64,000 bases of DNA, from positions 434,001-498,000 of the forward strand of contig NZ_RJPK01000001.1 of NCBI RefSeq assembly GCF_003943415.1, given 5' to 3'. This DNA comes from Streptococcus oralis (GTDB lineage: Bacteria > Bacillota > Bacilli > Lactobacillales > Streptococcaceae). The notes beneath the pieces were generated by a model. The model made no database searches. It was not told the DNA's origin and saw nothing but the letters and a program-made list of their open reading frames with translations. Position 1 is the first letter of the stretch. Every line of letters begins with the position of its first letter. Shown one piece after another: positions 47,601-56,727 of the stretch. The translations under genes and the position numbers were made by a program.

Positions 47601-48187
47601 TTTTCTTCATTCTCCTTATTGATTTCAGGCGCAAAATAATGTTTCCGACAGACTGAGATATAGGTTTCATTACCACCAATCTGAATTTGTTCACCCTCAT
47701 AGGTAGGCTTTCCGTCTAGGGTTCTGAGTACCATAGTCGCCTTTTTCTTACAATATTGGCAAATAGTCTTAATCTCATCGATCTTATCTGCTAAAAGCAA
47801 GAGGTGTTTGGAGCCTTCGAACAGTTCATTGCGAAAGTCATTCTTCAAACCGAATGCCATGACAGGGATGTCTAACTCATCGACAACACGAGCTAGGTCG
47901 TAAACATGGTGACGCTTGAGAAACTGGGCCTCATCTACCAAGACACAGTAGGGTTTGACTTCCAAATCTCGGATTAAGCCATAGATATCTGTATCATCTT
48001 CAATCGCAAGAGCTGGTCGCTTCATGCCGATTCGACTGGATACATAACCAACACCGTCACGTGTATCCAGAGCCGAAGTCATAATCACAACTCCCTTTCC
48101 TTGCTCTTCATAGTTATAGGCTACCTTGAGAATCTCAATCGTCTTACCTGAGTTCATAGTCCCATAACGATAATACAACTGTGCCAT
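47597..48187 (-). CDS. tdk: Thymidine kinase
   Basis: 196-aa type II thymidine kinase. P-loop [10 protein letters not shown], catalytic Glu in [12 protein letters not shown], zinc ligands CQYC and a C-terminal CRKHY. First gene of the minus-strand series. An extended -10 TGGTATACT lies about 40 nt upstream (minus strand, near 48235). Confidence 0.96.
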   Translation of the reverse strand: MAQLYYRYGTMNSGKTIEILKVAYNYEEQGKGVVIMTSALDTRDGVGYVSSRIGMKRPALAIEDDTDIYGLIRDLEVKPYCVLVDEAQFLKRHHVYDLARVVDELDIPVMAFGLKNDFRNELFEGSKHLLLLADKIDEIKTICQYCKKKATMVLRTLDGKPTYEGEQIQIGGNETYISVCRKHYFAPEINKENEEK

Positions 48188-48309
48188 GCTTCTATTTCAC
48201 GTCCATTTCTAAATTTTTGCTACATTCTAGTATACCATATTTTCCAAAAGCTTTAAATGGCAAAATATGGTAAAATAGAAGAAATCAAAAACTAGTGGAG
48301 GAAGCTATT

Positions 48310-48492
48310 ATGCCATTTGTTCGCATCGATTTGTTTGAAGGACGCACTCTAGAGCAAAAGAAAGCTCTCGCTAAGGAGGTTACTGAAGCAGTTGTCCGCA
48401 ACACAGGAGCACCTCAGTCTGCTGTCCATGTCATTATCAATGACATGCCTGAAGGAACCTACTTTCCTCAAGGTGAAATGCGCACCAAATAA
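48310..48492 (+). CDS. 4-oxalocrotonate tautomerase family protein
   Basis: 60-aa protein; after Met removal Pro1 would be the catalytic base (PFVRIDLFEGRTLEQKKALAKEV), with the second basic residue in VRNTG. Start ATG 48310, with GGAGGAAGC upstream. Divergent from tdk. The natural substrate in streptococci is not known. Confidence 0.92.
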   Translation: MPFVRIDLFEGRTLEQKKALAKEVTEAVVRNTGAPQSAVHVIINDMPEGTYFPQGEMRTK

Positions 48493-48495
48493 ACT

Positions 48496-48524
48496 AGCTT
48501 AAGCAGAATTGCTTAGGCTTTTTC
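48496..48524 (+). terminator. Intrinsic terminator after the tautomerase
   Basis: AGCTTAAGCA, loop GAAT, TGCTTAGGCT with one G-U pair, then TTTTC. Confidence 0.7.
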
Positions 48525-48624
48525 AATCTCCAAGTGGCATCCATTGAAGAAATGGTTTAAATTTGTTACAATTTGAAAAGAGCCTTGGAGAAAATTCCAA
48601 GAAAAGTGTTTTAAAGGAAGAAAT

Positions 48625-49998
48625 ATGATTACACGTGAATTTGATACCATTGCTGCTATCTCCACACCTCTCGGAGAAGGGGCAATCGGGATTGTCCGCC
48701 TGAGTGGAACTGACAGTTTTGCCATTGCTAAAAAAATTTTCAAAGGAAAAGACTTGAGCAAGGTTGCAAGCCATACTCTCAACTACGGACATATCGTTGA
48801 CCCTCAAACTGGTAAGGTAATGGACGAGGTTATGATTGGGGCTATGAAGTCTCCAAAAACCTTCACTCGTGAGGATATTATCGAGATTAACACCCACGGC
48901 GGGATTGCGGTGACTAACGAAATTCTCCAGTTAGCTATCCGTGAAGGAGCTCGATTGGCTGAACCGGGTGAATTTACCAAACGCGCCTTTCTAAACGGTC
49001 GCGTGGACTTGACACAGGCTGAGGCGGTGATGGACATCATCCGTGCCAAGACAGATAAGGCCATGAATATTGCAGTCAAACAATTGGACGGTTCTCTTTC
49101 TGACCTCATTAACAATACTCGCCAAGAAATCCTCAATACACTTGCCCAAGTCGAGGTCAATATCGACTATCCTGAGTATGATGATGTTGAGGAAGCTACT
49201 ACTGCTGTTGTCCGCGAGAAGACTATGGAGTTTGAACAATTGCTAACCAATCTCCTTAGAACAGCTCGTCGCGGTAAGATCCTTCGCGAAGGAATTTCAA
49301 CAGCTATCATCGGCCGTCCCAACGTTGGTAAATCCAGTCTTCTCAACAATCTCCTGCGTGAAGATAAGGCCATCGTAACAGACATCGCTGGTACGACACG
49401 CGATGTCATCGAAGAATACGTCAACATTAACGGGGTTCCTCTCAAATTGATTGATACAGCCGGTATCCGGGAAACAGATGATATCGTGGAACAAATCGGT
49501 GTTGAACGTTCGAAAAAAGCCCTCAAGGAAGCTGACCTAGTACTACTAGTCCTAAACGCCAGCGAACCACTAACAGCACAAGACCGACAACTCTTAGAAA
49601 TCAGCCAGAATACCAACCGCATTATTCTACTTAATAAAACTGACCTGCCTGAAGCGATTGAAACTTCAGAACTCCCTGAATATGTCATCCGTATTTCAGT
49701 CCTGAAAAATCAAAACATTGATAAGATCGAAGAACGTATTAACAGCCTCTTCTTTGAAAATGCTGGTTTGGTCGAGCAAGATGCTACTTACTTGTCTAAC
49801 GCCCGTCATATTTCCTTGATTGAAAAGGCTGTTGAAAGCCTACAAGCTGTTAACGAAGGTCTTGAACTGGGTATGCCAGTTGATTTGTTACAAGTTGACT
49901 TGACTCGCACATGGGAAATCCTCGGTGAAATTACCGGAGATGCCGCACCAGATGAACTCATTACCCAACTCTTTAGCCAATTCTGTTTAGGAAAATAA
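48625..49998 (+). CDS. mnmE: tRNA uridine-5-carboxymethylaminomethyl(34) synthesis GTPase
   Basis: 457 aa. With MnmG modifies the wobble uridine of tRNAs. N-terminal folate-binding domain ([23 protein letters not shown]), G-domain with [23 protein letters not shown] and LNKTDL, and the required C-terminal FCLGK. ATG with AAAGGAAG upstream. Confidence 0.97.
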   Translation: MITREFDTIAAISTPLGEGAIGIVRLSGTDSFAIAKKIFKGKDLSKVASHTLNYGHIVDPQTGKVMDEVMIGAMKSPKTFTREDIIEINTHGGIAVTNEILQLAIREGARLAEPGEFTKRAFLNGRVDLTQAEAVMDIIRAKTDKAMNIAVKQLDGSLSDLINNTRQEILNTLAQVEVNIDYPEYDDVEEATTAVVREKTMEFEQLLTNLLRTARRGKILREGISTAIIGRPNVGKSSLLNNLLREDKAIVTDIAGTTRDVIEEYVNINGVPLKLIDTAGIRETDDIVEQIGVERSKKALKEADLVLLVLNASEPLTAQDRQLLEISQNTNRIILLNKTDLPEAIETSELPEYVIRISVLKNQNIDKIEERINSLFFENAGLVEQDATYLSNARHISLIEKAVESLQAVNEGLELGMPVDLLQVDLTRTWEILGEITGDAAPDELITQLFSQFCLGK

Positions 49999-50000
49999 GA

Positions 50001-50034
50001 AAAATCCATGATCGTTCTTGCGGTCATGGATTTT
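50001..50034. terminator. Bidirectional terminator between mnmE and dapA
   Basis: AAAATCCATGA (50001-50011) and TCATGGATTTT (50024-50034), perfect 11-bp arms with A and T runs at the ends; serves both convergent genes. Confidence 0.85.
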
Positions 50035-50044
50035 ATTGTCTTTA

Positions 50045-50980
50045 TTAGTAATCTGGTCTTAGGACACCTGTTACGGTTGCCTTAGTTGCTTCGTAGTCAC
50101 CATCTACGACAACCTTGATAATGCGTTTGGCATCTTCTTCTGGCGCTGGAACTAGAGGTAATCGAGTTGGTCCAGCATCAAATCCCATATAGTTCAAAAC
50201 AGCCTTAACTGGAGCAGGACTTGGATAAGAGAAGAGGGCGTTGACCTTAGGAATGAATTTACGCTGAATAGCTGCTGCTTTCTTCATATCGCTTTCTGCA
50301 ATGGCAGTGAACATCTCGTGCATCTCATCTCCATTTGTATGGGATGCAACAGAGATAACTCCATCTGCACCAAGGTTCATGGCATGGAAAGCATCTCCAT
50401 CCTCACCAGTATAAATCAAGAACTCTTCTGGTTTATGCTCAATCAAGTAAGCCATATTGGCCAAACTAGTACATTCCTTGACACCAATGATATTTGGATG
50501 GTCAGCCAAACGAAGCATGGTTTCTGGAGTTAATTCGACAACCACACGTCCTGGAATGTTATAAATGATAATAGGTAAATCTGATGCATCCGCAATAGCT
50601 TTAAAGTGCTGGTACATCCCTTCTTGTGATGGTTTGTTATAGTATGGTACGATTGCAAGTCCTGCAGCAAATCCACCGAACACAGCCACCTCTTTGACAA
50701 ACTCGATAGAGTCACGTGTGTCATTGGTCCCTACACCCGCAATCAAAGGAACACGTCCATTGACAACCTTTTGCACAGCCGCAAAGAGTTCCAACTCTTC
50801 ATCGTGAGTCAAGGTCGGACTCTCAGCAGTCGTCCCTGCAAGAAGAATGCCGTCTGTATGATGGGCCAATAAATGCTCAATCAAGGCAGGAATGGCATCA
50901 AAGTTGATGGAACCATCCTCATGGAAAGGGGTAATAAAGGCTGTAATGATTTTACATTCTTTTAGTTCTTGGTAAGACAT
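50045..50980 (-). CDS. dapA: 4-hydroxy-tetrahydrodipicolinate synthase
   Basis: 311 aa from ATG 50980 (GAGAGG upstream). Condenses pyruvate with aspartate semialdehyde, the entry to lysine and diaminopimelate. Schiff-base Lys in [10 protein letters not shown], Tyr in [11 protein letters not shown], and [12 protein letters not shown]. It lies 51 nt after asd, which makes its substrate, on the same strand. Confidence 0.96.
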   Translation of the reverse strand: MSYQELKECKIITAFITPFHEDGSINFDAIPALIEHLLAHHTDGILLAGTTAESPTLTHDEELELFAAVQKVVNGRVPLIAGVGTNDTRDSIEFVKEVAVFGGFAAGLAIVPYYNKPSQEGMYQHFKAIADASDLPIIIYNIPGRVVVELTPETMLRLADHPNIIGVKECTSLANMAYLIEHKPEEFLIYTGEDGDAFHAMNLGADGVISVASHTNGDEMHEMFTAIAESDMKKAAAIQRKFIPKVNALFSYPSPAPVKAVLNYMGFDAGPTRLPLVPAPEEDAKRIIKVVVDGDYEATKATVTGVLRPDY

Positions 50981-51031
50981 GAGAAACACCTCTCTATTTC
51001 AAAGAAGGAGTTCATTCGAACTCCTAAACCA

Positions 51032-52108
51032 TTATTTCAATTCAAATTTCAGCTCAGCTGTTGGACGGACCAAACCACGCTCATGAAGCGTTTCTGCGAT
51101 CTGTACAGAGTTCCAAGCAGCACCTTTGAGGAGGTTATCTGAAACAACCCACATGTGAATTCCTTTTTCAGAATCCAAGTCCTTACGGATACGACCAACA
51201 AAGGTATCACGCGAACCTACTGCATTGATGGCTTGTGGGTAGACTTGGTTAGCCACATCATCCTCCAGAACTGCACCTGGGAAGGCTGCGATGGCTGCTT
51301 TGACTTCTTCGATTGGAGCCACTTCTTTTGTTTCGATGTAAACAGACTCAGAGTGAGCTGACAAGACTGGAATACGAACACATGTAGCAGAAACTGCGAT
51401 ACTATCGTCTTCCATGATTTTCTTGGTTTCCTTGGTCATCTTCATCTCTTCGTAAGTATAATCATTGTCAGTGAAGACATCGATTTGTGGAAGTGCGTTA
51501 AAGGCGATTGGATAGTGTTTCTTGTCTCCACCTGAAGGCAAGATTTCGGCATGTAAATCACGTGGGTTCACACCATCATTTAAAACTTCACGAAGTTCAC
51601 GTTGAGTTTCAAGAATAGCTCCCATACCAGCACCTGAAACAGCTTGGTAAGTTGAAACGATGATACGGTCTAAGCCCCATTTTTGACGAACTGGCTCAAG
51701 CGCCACCATCATTTGGATAGTTGAACAGTTAGGACAGGCAATGATGCCGTTGTGGGCATCAAGTGCATGAGCATTGACTTCTGGAACAACCAAAGGAACA
51801 TCTGGATTTTGGCGGAAATAAGATGTATTATCCACCACTACCGCTCCAGCTTTAACGGCGTATGGTGCATACTTAGCTGATGTAGAACCACCTGCTGAAA
51901 AGAGAGCAATATCAACACCTTCAAAAGCTGTCTCAGTCGTTTCCTCAATCGTAATATCTTGATCTTTAAATTTCAAAGTCTTACCTGCTGAACGTGCAGA
52001 AGCAAGGTAACGAATTTTTTCGATAGGAAGTGTTGATTCTTCCAACATTTTTATCATCTGAGCTCCGACAGCACCTGTCGCGCCGACTACAGCAACTGTA
52101 TATCCCAT
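51032..52108 (-). CDS. asd: Aspartate-semialdehyde dehydrogenase
   Basis: 358 aa. NADP site [18 protein letters not shown] at the N-terminus, catalytic Cys in [16 protein letters not shown], substrate Arg/His in [15 protein letters not shown]. Supplies aspartate semialdehyde to dapA and also to the carboxyspermidine dehydrogenase encoded at 26.3-27.5 kb. An asd-type RNA lies upstream. Confidence 0.96.
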   Translation of the reverse strand: MGYTVAVVGATGAVGAQMIKMLEESTLPIEKIRYLASARSAGKTLKFKDQDITIEETTETAFEGVDIALFSAGGSTSAKYAPYAVKAGAVVVDNTSYFRQNPDVPLVVPEVNAHALDAHNGIIACPNCSTIQMMVALEPVRQKWGLDRIIVSTYQAVSGAGMGAILETQRELREVLNDGVNPRDLHAEILPSGGDKKHYPIAFNALPQIDVFTDNDYTYEEMKMTKETKKIMEDDSIAVSATCVRIPVLSAHSESVYIETKEVAPIEEVKAAIAAFPGAVLEDDVANQVYPQAINAVGSRDTFVGRIRKDLDSEKGIHMWVVSDNLLKGAAWNSVQIAETLHERGLVRPTAELKFELK

Positions 52109-52210
52109 AAATAACCTCTTTCGGAATTTTCTAAAAATTTCTATAATAGAAGTATTATACTACTTTTTCTAAAAATTGAAAAGCATTTTTAGACTATATT
52201 TTCTGAAAAC

Positions 52211-52353
52211 TAAAAATCCCTAGCCATTCGACTAGGGACTAAGAGGCATCTTCATGTGATGAGCAGGTTCACACAACTCATCAAGGTCCGCTCCTGCGTT
52301 ATGACCTCCTTATGCTCAATAGTAGTCCGAAGACTACCTATCGACTCATCGCA
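52211..52353 (-). ncRNA. asd RNA motif (lactic acid bacteria type)
   Basis: A conserved-looking RNA of about 140 nt upstream of asd, where the asd RNA motif was described in streptococci. Promoter directly before, and a terminator hairpin at the 3' end: TCCCTAG (52217-52223) and CTAGGGA pair with a TTTTTAG tail on the minus strand. Internal hairpins include GTAGTCTTCGGACTAC and a long GATGAG...CTCATC pairing (about 52250-52280). asd starts about 100 nt after the terminator. Function (leader or separate sRNA) unsettled. Confidence 0.75.
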
Positions 52354-52359
52354 ACTACT

Positions 52360-52388
52360 ATTCTACTAGATAGAGTCACATTTGTCAA
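52360..52388 (-). promoter_or_regulatory. Promoter of the asd RNA
   Basis: Minus strand TTGACA (52383-52388), 17 nt, TAGAAT (52360-52365): a near-consensus housekeeping promoter. Confidence 0.85.
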
Positions 52389-52427
52389 TAGACAAAACTC
52401 TTTAGCTTCATTATCACAGAAGTATAA

Positions 52428-52450
52428 GAAAAACCTTGGCTTCCCAAGGT
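52428..52450 (-). terminator. Intrinsic terminator after tRNA-Thr
   Basis: Minus strand ACCTTGG, loop GAAG, CCAAGGT, then TTTTCTT. Confidence 0.8.
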
Positions 52451-52466
52451 CATTTCGTTTCTATCA

Positions 52467-52539
52467 TGCTAATTGCCGGGATTGAACCGGCGACCTCATC
52501 CTTACCATGGATGCGCTCTGCCAACTGAGCTAAATCAGC
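52467..52539 (-). tRNA. tRNA-Thr (anticodon GGT)
   Basis: Cloverleaf by eye: acceptor GCTGATT with AATTAGC (one G-U), D-arm GCTC...GAGC, anticodon stem CATCC/GGATG with loop ATGGTAA (anticodon GGT, reads ACC and ACU), T-arm GCCGG TTCAATC CCGGC. CCA is not encoded. Followed by a terminator. Confidence 0.95.
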
Positions 52540-52644
52540 TTACCTAAAAAGTATACTATAGTTCTATGCTCTTGTCAAGCGCTCTCTTTTAATTTTATGG
52601 AATGAAAAAAGCTAGATTTAGCAAGAATCTAGCTTATAAACTTC

Positions 52645-53154
52645 TTATTTTGTAAGGTCGATTCGCTGTCCTAGTTTACCAATCAAAATCGCACCAACGA
52701 TAAGGGATGCAAACTCTCCAATCCCTGTAGAAAACCAAGTGAAGAAGAATGGAGCTTCAGCAACGATATGAAGTTCTGCTGCAATGGTAATCATTGAAAT
52801 AGAGAATAGGATTGAAAAGAAGAAATGATCTTTTCGAATCAAACCATTGAACAAAAAGTCCTTCTTGTACTTACTAAAGAGCCAGACACCTAAACTTAAA
52901 AAGACTAGGGTAGATCCCCCTCCAACAAAGACATCAATCATACCAAAACTAAAGAAATTAGCAATCATACAACCAATCGTCACACCAATGATATATTTAG
53001 GATTGTAAAAGGCTAGAAAATTCATCATCTCAGAGATACGGAACTGGTAAGCACCGTAGCTAATAGCATTTAGCGGTGGGGTAATGGTCAAAACCACATA
53101 GATAGCAGCAACGATAGCAATATCTGCCATGTCACGAACAGTTAAATTTTTCAT
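52645..53154 (-). CDS. queT: Queuosine precursor transporter QueT (ECF S component)
   Basis: 169 aa from ATG 53154. Membrane substrate-binding subunit (COG4708) of an energy-coupling-factor importer for a queuosine precursor; needs the shared EcfAA'T module encoded elsewhere. MADIAIVAAIYVVLTITPPLNAISYGAYQFRISE is typical, with about six hydrophobic segments. Controlled by the preQ1-II riboswitch whose 3' end holds its ribosome binding site. Confidence 0.93.
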   Translation of the reverse strand: MKNLTVRDMADIAIVAAIYVVLTITPPLNAISYGAYQFRISEMMNFLAFYNPKYIIGVTIGCMIANFFSFGMIDVFVGGGSTLVFLSLGVWLFSKYKKDFLFNGLIRKDHFFFSILFSISMITIAAELHIVAEAPFFFTWFSTGIGEFASLIVGAILIGKLGQRIDLTK

Positions 53155-53159
53155 GTTTT

Positions 53160-53217
53160 CTCCTTTGGCGGTTTCCCGCGTGAAATATGCTTGGTGAAAG
53201 AAGCTAAGCACCAAGGG
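53160..53217 (-). promoter_or_regulatory. preQ1-II riboswitch
   Basis: Minus strand CTTGGTG, TTAGCTTCTTT, CACCAAG form P1; GCATATTTCACGCGG then AACCGCC and AAAGGAG match the pneumococcal preQ1-II (COG4708 RNA) almost base for base as I remember it. The pseudoknot would include the CCGCC next to the Shine-Dalgarno AAGGAG (53160-53165), giving translational shut-off of queT when preQ1 binds. Confidence 0.93.
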
Positions 53218-53237
53218 TTGATTGAATCAACCTTACT

Positions 53238-53270
53238 AGTATAGCACAATATATGACTTTATGCTATACT
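53238..53270. promoter_or_regulatory. Overlapping divergent promoters of queT and gtrA
   Basis: Two extended -10 elements TGCTATACT face away from each other: minus-strand TATACT at 53238-53243 for queT and plus-strand TATACT at 53265-53270 for the GtrA gene. The -35 position of each falls on the other's -10, and neither has a good -35 hexamer. Confidence 0.65.
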
Positions 53271-53276
53271 AAAATT

Positions 53277-53708
53277 ATGAAAAATCAAATAAAAGCTTTC
53301 TTTGATAACGAGATTCTCTCCTACTTATTTTTCGGTGGTGCTACTACTTTAGTGTCTATCCTATCACGTTTAGCTATCTACCATATCAGTCATCAGGAAA
53401 TCCTAGCAACTGCACTGGCAAATATTATCGGTATCCTCTTTGCCTTTCTCACAAATGATACAATCGTCTTTAAACAAGAGAGAAGGAATTGGCCGACTCG
53501 CCTGGCTAAGTTTTTCTTAGCTCGTCTCTTTACCTTTGGTCTTGATATCCTTTTAACTTATATCTTTGTTACATCTTATCCCGATATTATCGGACGATTT
53601 GTCAACAATCAACTAGATCAGGTTAATGCCATCGAAACGCTAATTGCGCAGGTTTTGATTATCATTCTTAACTATATTTTTAGTAAAATATACGTTTTTT
53701 ATAAATGA
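53277..53708 (+). CDS. GtrA-family membrane protein
   Basis: 143 aa with four hydrophobic segments (about residues 13-33, 38-62, 80-102 and 118-140), the GtrA/DPMS flippase-like fold (FFGGATTLVSILSRLAIYH; ALANIIGILFAFLTNDTIVF) linked to moving polyprenyl-linked sugars across the membrane. The start ATG 53277 has no Shine-Dalgarno sequence and lies 7 nt after the -10, so the mRNA may be leaderless. Confidence 0.87.
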   Translation: MKNQIKAFFDNEILSYLFFGGATTLVSILSRLAIYHISHQEILATALANIIGILFAFLTNDTIVFKQERRNWPTRLAKFFLARLFTFGLDILLTYIFVTSYPDIIGRFVNNQLDQVNAIETLIAQVLIIILNYIFSKIYVFYK

Positions 53709-53786
53709 AATGGATGTCATTAAGCATTAAGGTTGCAATATTTAGGTATTTCAGGTACAATTAAGATTAGTTTTTGAAAGGAAATT

Positions 53787-54173
53787 ATGAAAATGTTAAA
53801 AGATCTTAAAGAATTTTTGCTTCGTGGCAATGTCGTTGACCTTGCTGTCGGTGTAATCATCGCCTCTGCTTTCGGTGCTATCGTTACTTCATTTGTTAAT
53901 GATATCATCACTCCACTCCTATTGAACCCAGCCTTGGAAGCTGCGAAAGTACAAAACATCGCTGAGCTTGCATGGAATGGTGTTACATATGGTAAATTCT
54001 TGAGTGCTATTATCAACTTCCTTGTTGTAGGTACTGTTCTCTTCTTCGTTATTAAAGCTATGGAAAAAGCTCAAAGCCTTACTAAAAAAGAAGAAGCTGC
54101 TGAGGAAGCTCCAGCTGGTCCAACTGAGTTGGAAGTACTTCAAGAAATCAAAGCTCTTCTGGAGAAAAAATAA
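53787..54173 (+). CDS. mscL: Large-conductance mechanosensitive channel
   Basis: 128 aa. LKEFLLRGNVVDLAVGVIIASAFGAIVTSFVNDIITP is the first helix with the conserved gate; second helix about 70-95; cytoplasmic C-terminal helix ends LQEIKALLEKK. ATG with GAAAGGAAATT upstream. Confidence 0.96.
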   Translation: MKMLKDLKEFLLRGNVVDLAVGVIIASAFGAIVTSFVNDIITPLLLNPALEAAKVQNIAELAWNGVTYGKFLSAIINFLVVGTVLFFVIKAMEKAQSLTKKEEAAEEAPAGPTELEVLQEIKALLEKK

Positions 54174-54180
54174 GACAGAT

Positions 54181-54211
54181 AAAGGATCTAGCTTCATGCT
54201 AAATCCTTTTT
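54181..54211 (+). terminator. Intrinsic terminator after mscL
   Basis: AAAGGATCTAGC, loop TTCA, GCTAAATCCTTT with small mismatches, then TTCTTT. Also close to the convergent hemH stop. Confidence 0.7.
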
Positions 54212-54220
54212 CTTTACTCT

Positions 54221-55315
54221 TTACTCTTTCGGCAATTTACCAGCCTTTTCGAGCATTTTCTTAATCAAGTAAGGCATCTTCACATTTTCACGACCTTTTT
54301 TCTCAATCAGTTTTTTCACAAATTCTGGCATCTGAAGGTCGTCTGTCTCCTCCATGATGTCCTTTGTAGTTGCTGAAGGTGCTAACTCATCAAAGGTTTC
54401 TTCTTCTGGTAGAAATTCCTTAAATTCTTTATGTTCATTGGCTCTTACAGTATCAACTAAAGCATCAATTAAACGGGAATCTGTGTTTGGCATAGGTGGT
54501 CGATGGTAGGTTACACCTAATTCTTGACATAATTCATAACATTCTACATCGTTATCAAAAAGAACTTCGATATGCTCACTGATAAAGCTAATTGGGACAA
54601 AGATATAATGCTCTGGATGTTGTTTCTGTTCTCTCAAATACTCGAGTACATCTGGCTTGATCCAAGGGATTCCAATATCACTCTCGCTCTGCCAAGTATT
54701 GGTATACTGGTCTGAGGTTAGACTGAGTTGCTCTGCTATCAACTTGCTATTATCAAAAATCTGATCGATATAAGGATCTCCAAAGTCTAAGGCGAAAATT
54801 GGAACACTATGGGCTGAGAAGAGCACCTTAAAGGACTCCCCTCCCACTTCGTCTCTCAAGATTTTACCAACCTCATCTGTCCAAAAGTTCAGCAAAGACT
54901 GTTGCTGATACCAATCCTTAATGACTAAAAATCGAATCTGCTGGCTTTCCAGAAACTTCTCATACCCCATGACTGAGTAAAAGGAATAATGAGGTTCTAA
55001 AATCAAGCAAATACATTCTTCAACACCATCAGCCTCCATCTGCCTGATCACATCAGGGATAAAGGGGCGAGAAAATTTGTTAGCAAAGTAGATGCCATAC
55101 TCTTCTCCTAACCGTTCCTTGACTAAACTGACCTCATCACGTGTAATCCTCTGCAGGGGCGTACCACCAATACGAACATAGTTGTCATAGAGAGTCTGAA
55201 TCTCGTGATCTTGGGGTCTGATTCCACGACGAATATTGGTAAAAAAATCCGCCACACTCTCAAAGGTAATCTCTTCTGGCGAACCGAATGTCATCATTAA
55301 AATTGCTTTTTTCAT
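54221..55315 (-). CDS. hemH: Ferrochelatase with C-terminal extension
   Basis: 364 aa. Inserts iron into (copro)porphyrin. The fold motifs [21 protein letters not shown], catalytic His in [11 protein letters not shown] and late Glu in [11 protein letters not shown] are present. It is about 45 residues longer than a minimal ferrochelatase: after residue 310 there is an acidic linker and a positively charged [16 protein letters not shown] segment. Streptococci lack most haem synthesis genes, so its substrate must be salvaged or its role has shifted. Confidence 0.92.
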   Translation of the reverse strand: MKKAILMMTFGSPEEITFESVADFFTNIRRGIRPQDHEIQTLYDNYVRIGGTPLQRITRDEVSLVKERLGEEYGIYFANKFSRPFIPDVIRQMEADGVEECICLILEPHYSFYSVMGYEKFLESQQIRFLVIKDWYQQQSLLNFWTDEVGKILRDEVGGESFKVLFSAHSVPIFALDFGDPYIDQIFDNSKLIAEQLSLTSDQYTNTWQSESDIGIPWIKPDVLEYLREQKQHPEHYIFVPISFISEHIEVLFDNDVECYELCQELGVTYHRPPMPNTDSRLIDALVDTVRANEHKEFKEFLPEEETFDELAPSATTKDIMEETDDLQMPEFVKKLIEKKGRENVKMPYLIKKMLEKAGKLPKE

Positions 55316-55411
55316 TGATATGTCCTTGTGATGTTTTTTTCAATTACCATTCTACCATGAAATATATAATAAATAAACGCTTTCATTCATTTTATTTTTA
55401 TTTACTTCTCT

Positions 55412-55440
55412 TTGTCTTTCTCTCCATTCTATGATACAAT
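55412..55440 (+). promoter_or_regulatory. pepT promoter
   Basis: TTGTCT (55412-55417), 17 nt, TACAAT (55435-55440) with upstream TG. A cre-like ATGAAAGCGTTTATT (minus strand, 55372-55386) lies about 50 bp upstream, between hemH and pepT. Confidence 0.5.
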
Positions 55441-55467
55441 GAAAAAAATGATATTAAAGGAGTTTTT

Positions 55468-56691
55468 ATGACTTATCCCAACCTTTTAGATCGTTTCTTG
55501 ACCTACGTTAAGGTCAATACGCGTTCTGATGAACACTCTACTACTACTCCAAGTACGCAAAGCCAGGTTGATTTTGCGACCAATGTTCTTATTCCTGAAA
55601 TGAAACGTGTCGGTCTGCAAAACGTCTACTACCTTCCAAATGGTTTTGCGATTGGTACCTTACCAGCTAATGACCCAAGCTTGACACGCAAGATTGGCTT
55701 CATCTCCCACATGGATACAGCTGATTTTAATGCTGAAGGAGTTAATCCGCAAGTCATCGAAAATTACGATGGTGGAGCTATCGACTTGGGTGATTCTGGA
55801 TTTAAACTCGATCCGACTGATTTCAAGAGCCTTGAGAAATATCCAGGTCAAACCCTCATCACAACCGACGGTACGACCTTGCTAGGTGCTGATGACAAGT
55901 CAGGGATTGCTGAGATTATGACTGCTATCGAATACTTGACTGCCCATCCTGAAATCAAGCATTGTGAAATTCGTGTTGGTTTTGGACCAGATGAAGAAAT
56001 CGGTGTCGGTGCCAATAAGTTTGATGCAGATGACTTTGATGTTGACTTTGCCTACACTGTTGATGGTGGCCCACTAGGTGAACTTCAGTACGAAACTTTC
56101 TCAGCAGCTGCTGCTGAACTTCATTTCCAAGGGCGCAATGTTCATCCTGGTACTGCCAAAGGACAGATGGTCAATGCCCTTCAGCTTGCCATTGATTTTC
56201 ATAATCAACTTCCTGAGAATGACCGACCAGAACTGACAGATGGTTACCAAGGTTTCTATCATCTCATGGATGTGTCAGGTAGTGTTGAGGAAGCGCGTGC
56301 AAGCTATATCATTCGAGACTTTGAAAAAGATGCCTTTGAAGCTCGTAAGGAAGCCATGCAGGACATTGCTGACAAGATGAATCAAGAGCTTGGGAATAAT
56401 CGCGTGACCCTAACTCTGACAGACCAGTACTACAATATGAAGGAAGTCATCGAGAAAGACATGACACCTATTACTATTGCTAAAGCTGTTATGGAAGATC
56501 TAGGGATTACGCCTATTATCGAACCAATTCGCGGTGGGACTGATGGGTCTAAGATTTCCTTTATGGGAATCCCAACTCCAAATATCTTTGCAGGTGGTGA
56601 AAACATGCATGGACGCTTTGAATACGTCAGCCTTCAGACTATGGAGCGTGCGGTGGATACCATCATTGGCATTGTATCTTATAAAGACTAA
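55468..56691 (+). CDS. pepT: Peptidase T (tripeptide aminopeptidase)
   Basis: 407-aa di-zinc M20 peptidase. Metal ligands in [11 protein letters not shown] (His, Asp), [13 protein letters not shown] (Asp), [14 protein letters not shown] (Glu pair) and late His in [26 protein letters not shown] in the dimerisation domain. Cytoplasmic. AAAGGAG upstream of the ATG. Confidence 0.97.
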   Translation: MTYPNLLDRFLTYVKVNTRSDEHSTTTPSTQSQVDFATNVLIPEMKRVGLQNVYYLPNGFAIGTLPANDPSLTRKIGFISHMDTADFNAEGVNPQVIENYDGGAIDLGDSGFKLDPTDFKSLEKYPGQTLITTDGTTLLGADDKSGIAEIMTAIEYLTAHPEIKHCEIRVGFGPDEEIGVGANKFDADDFDVDFAYTVDGGPLGELQYETFSAAAAELHFQGRNVHPGTAKGQMVNALQLAIDFHNQLPENDRPELTDGYQGFYHLMDVSGSVEEARASYIIRDFEKDAFEARKEAMQDIADKMNQELGNNRVTLTLTDQYYNMKEVIEKDMTPITIAKAVMEDLGITPIIEPIRGGTDGSKISFMGIPTPNIFAGGENMHGRFEYVSLQTMERAVDTIIGIVSYKD

Positions 56692-56694
56692 AAA

Positions 56695-56722
56695 AGACGA
56701 GGTAGCTCAGCTACTTCGCCTT
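56695..56722 (+). terminator. Terminator between pepT and the convergent pht gene
   Basis: AAGACGAGGTAGCT and AGCTACTTCGCCTT form an imperfect stem followed by TCTTTTT. Confidence 0.65.
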
Positions 56723-56727
56723 TCTTT

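Noticed and set aside
48523..48897. Minus-strand open frame over the mnmE start
   Set aside because: Shadow of mnmE in the opposite strand, no start signal and no family features.
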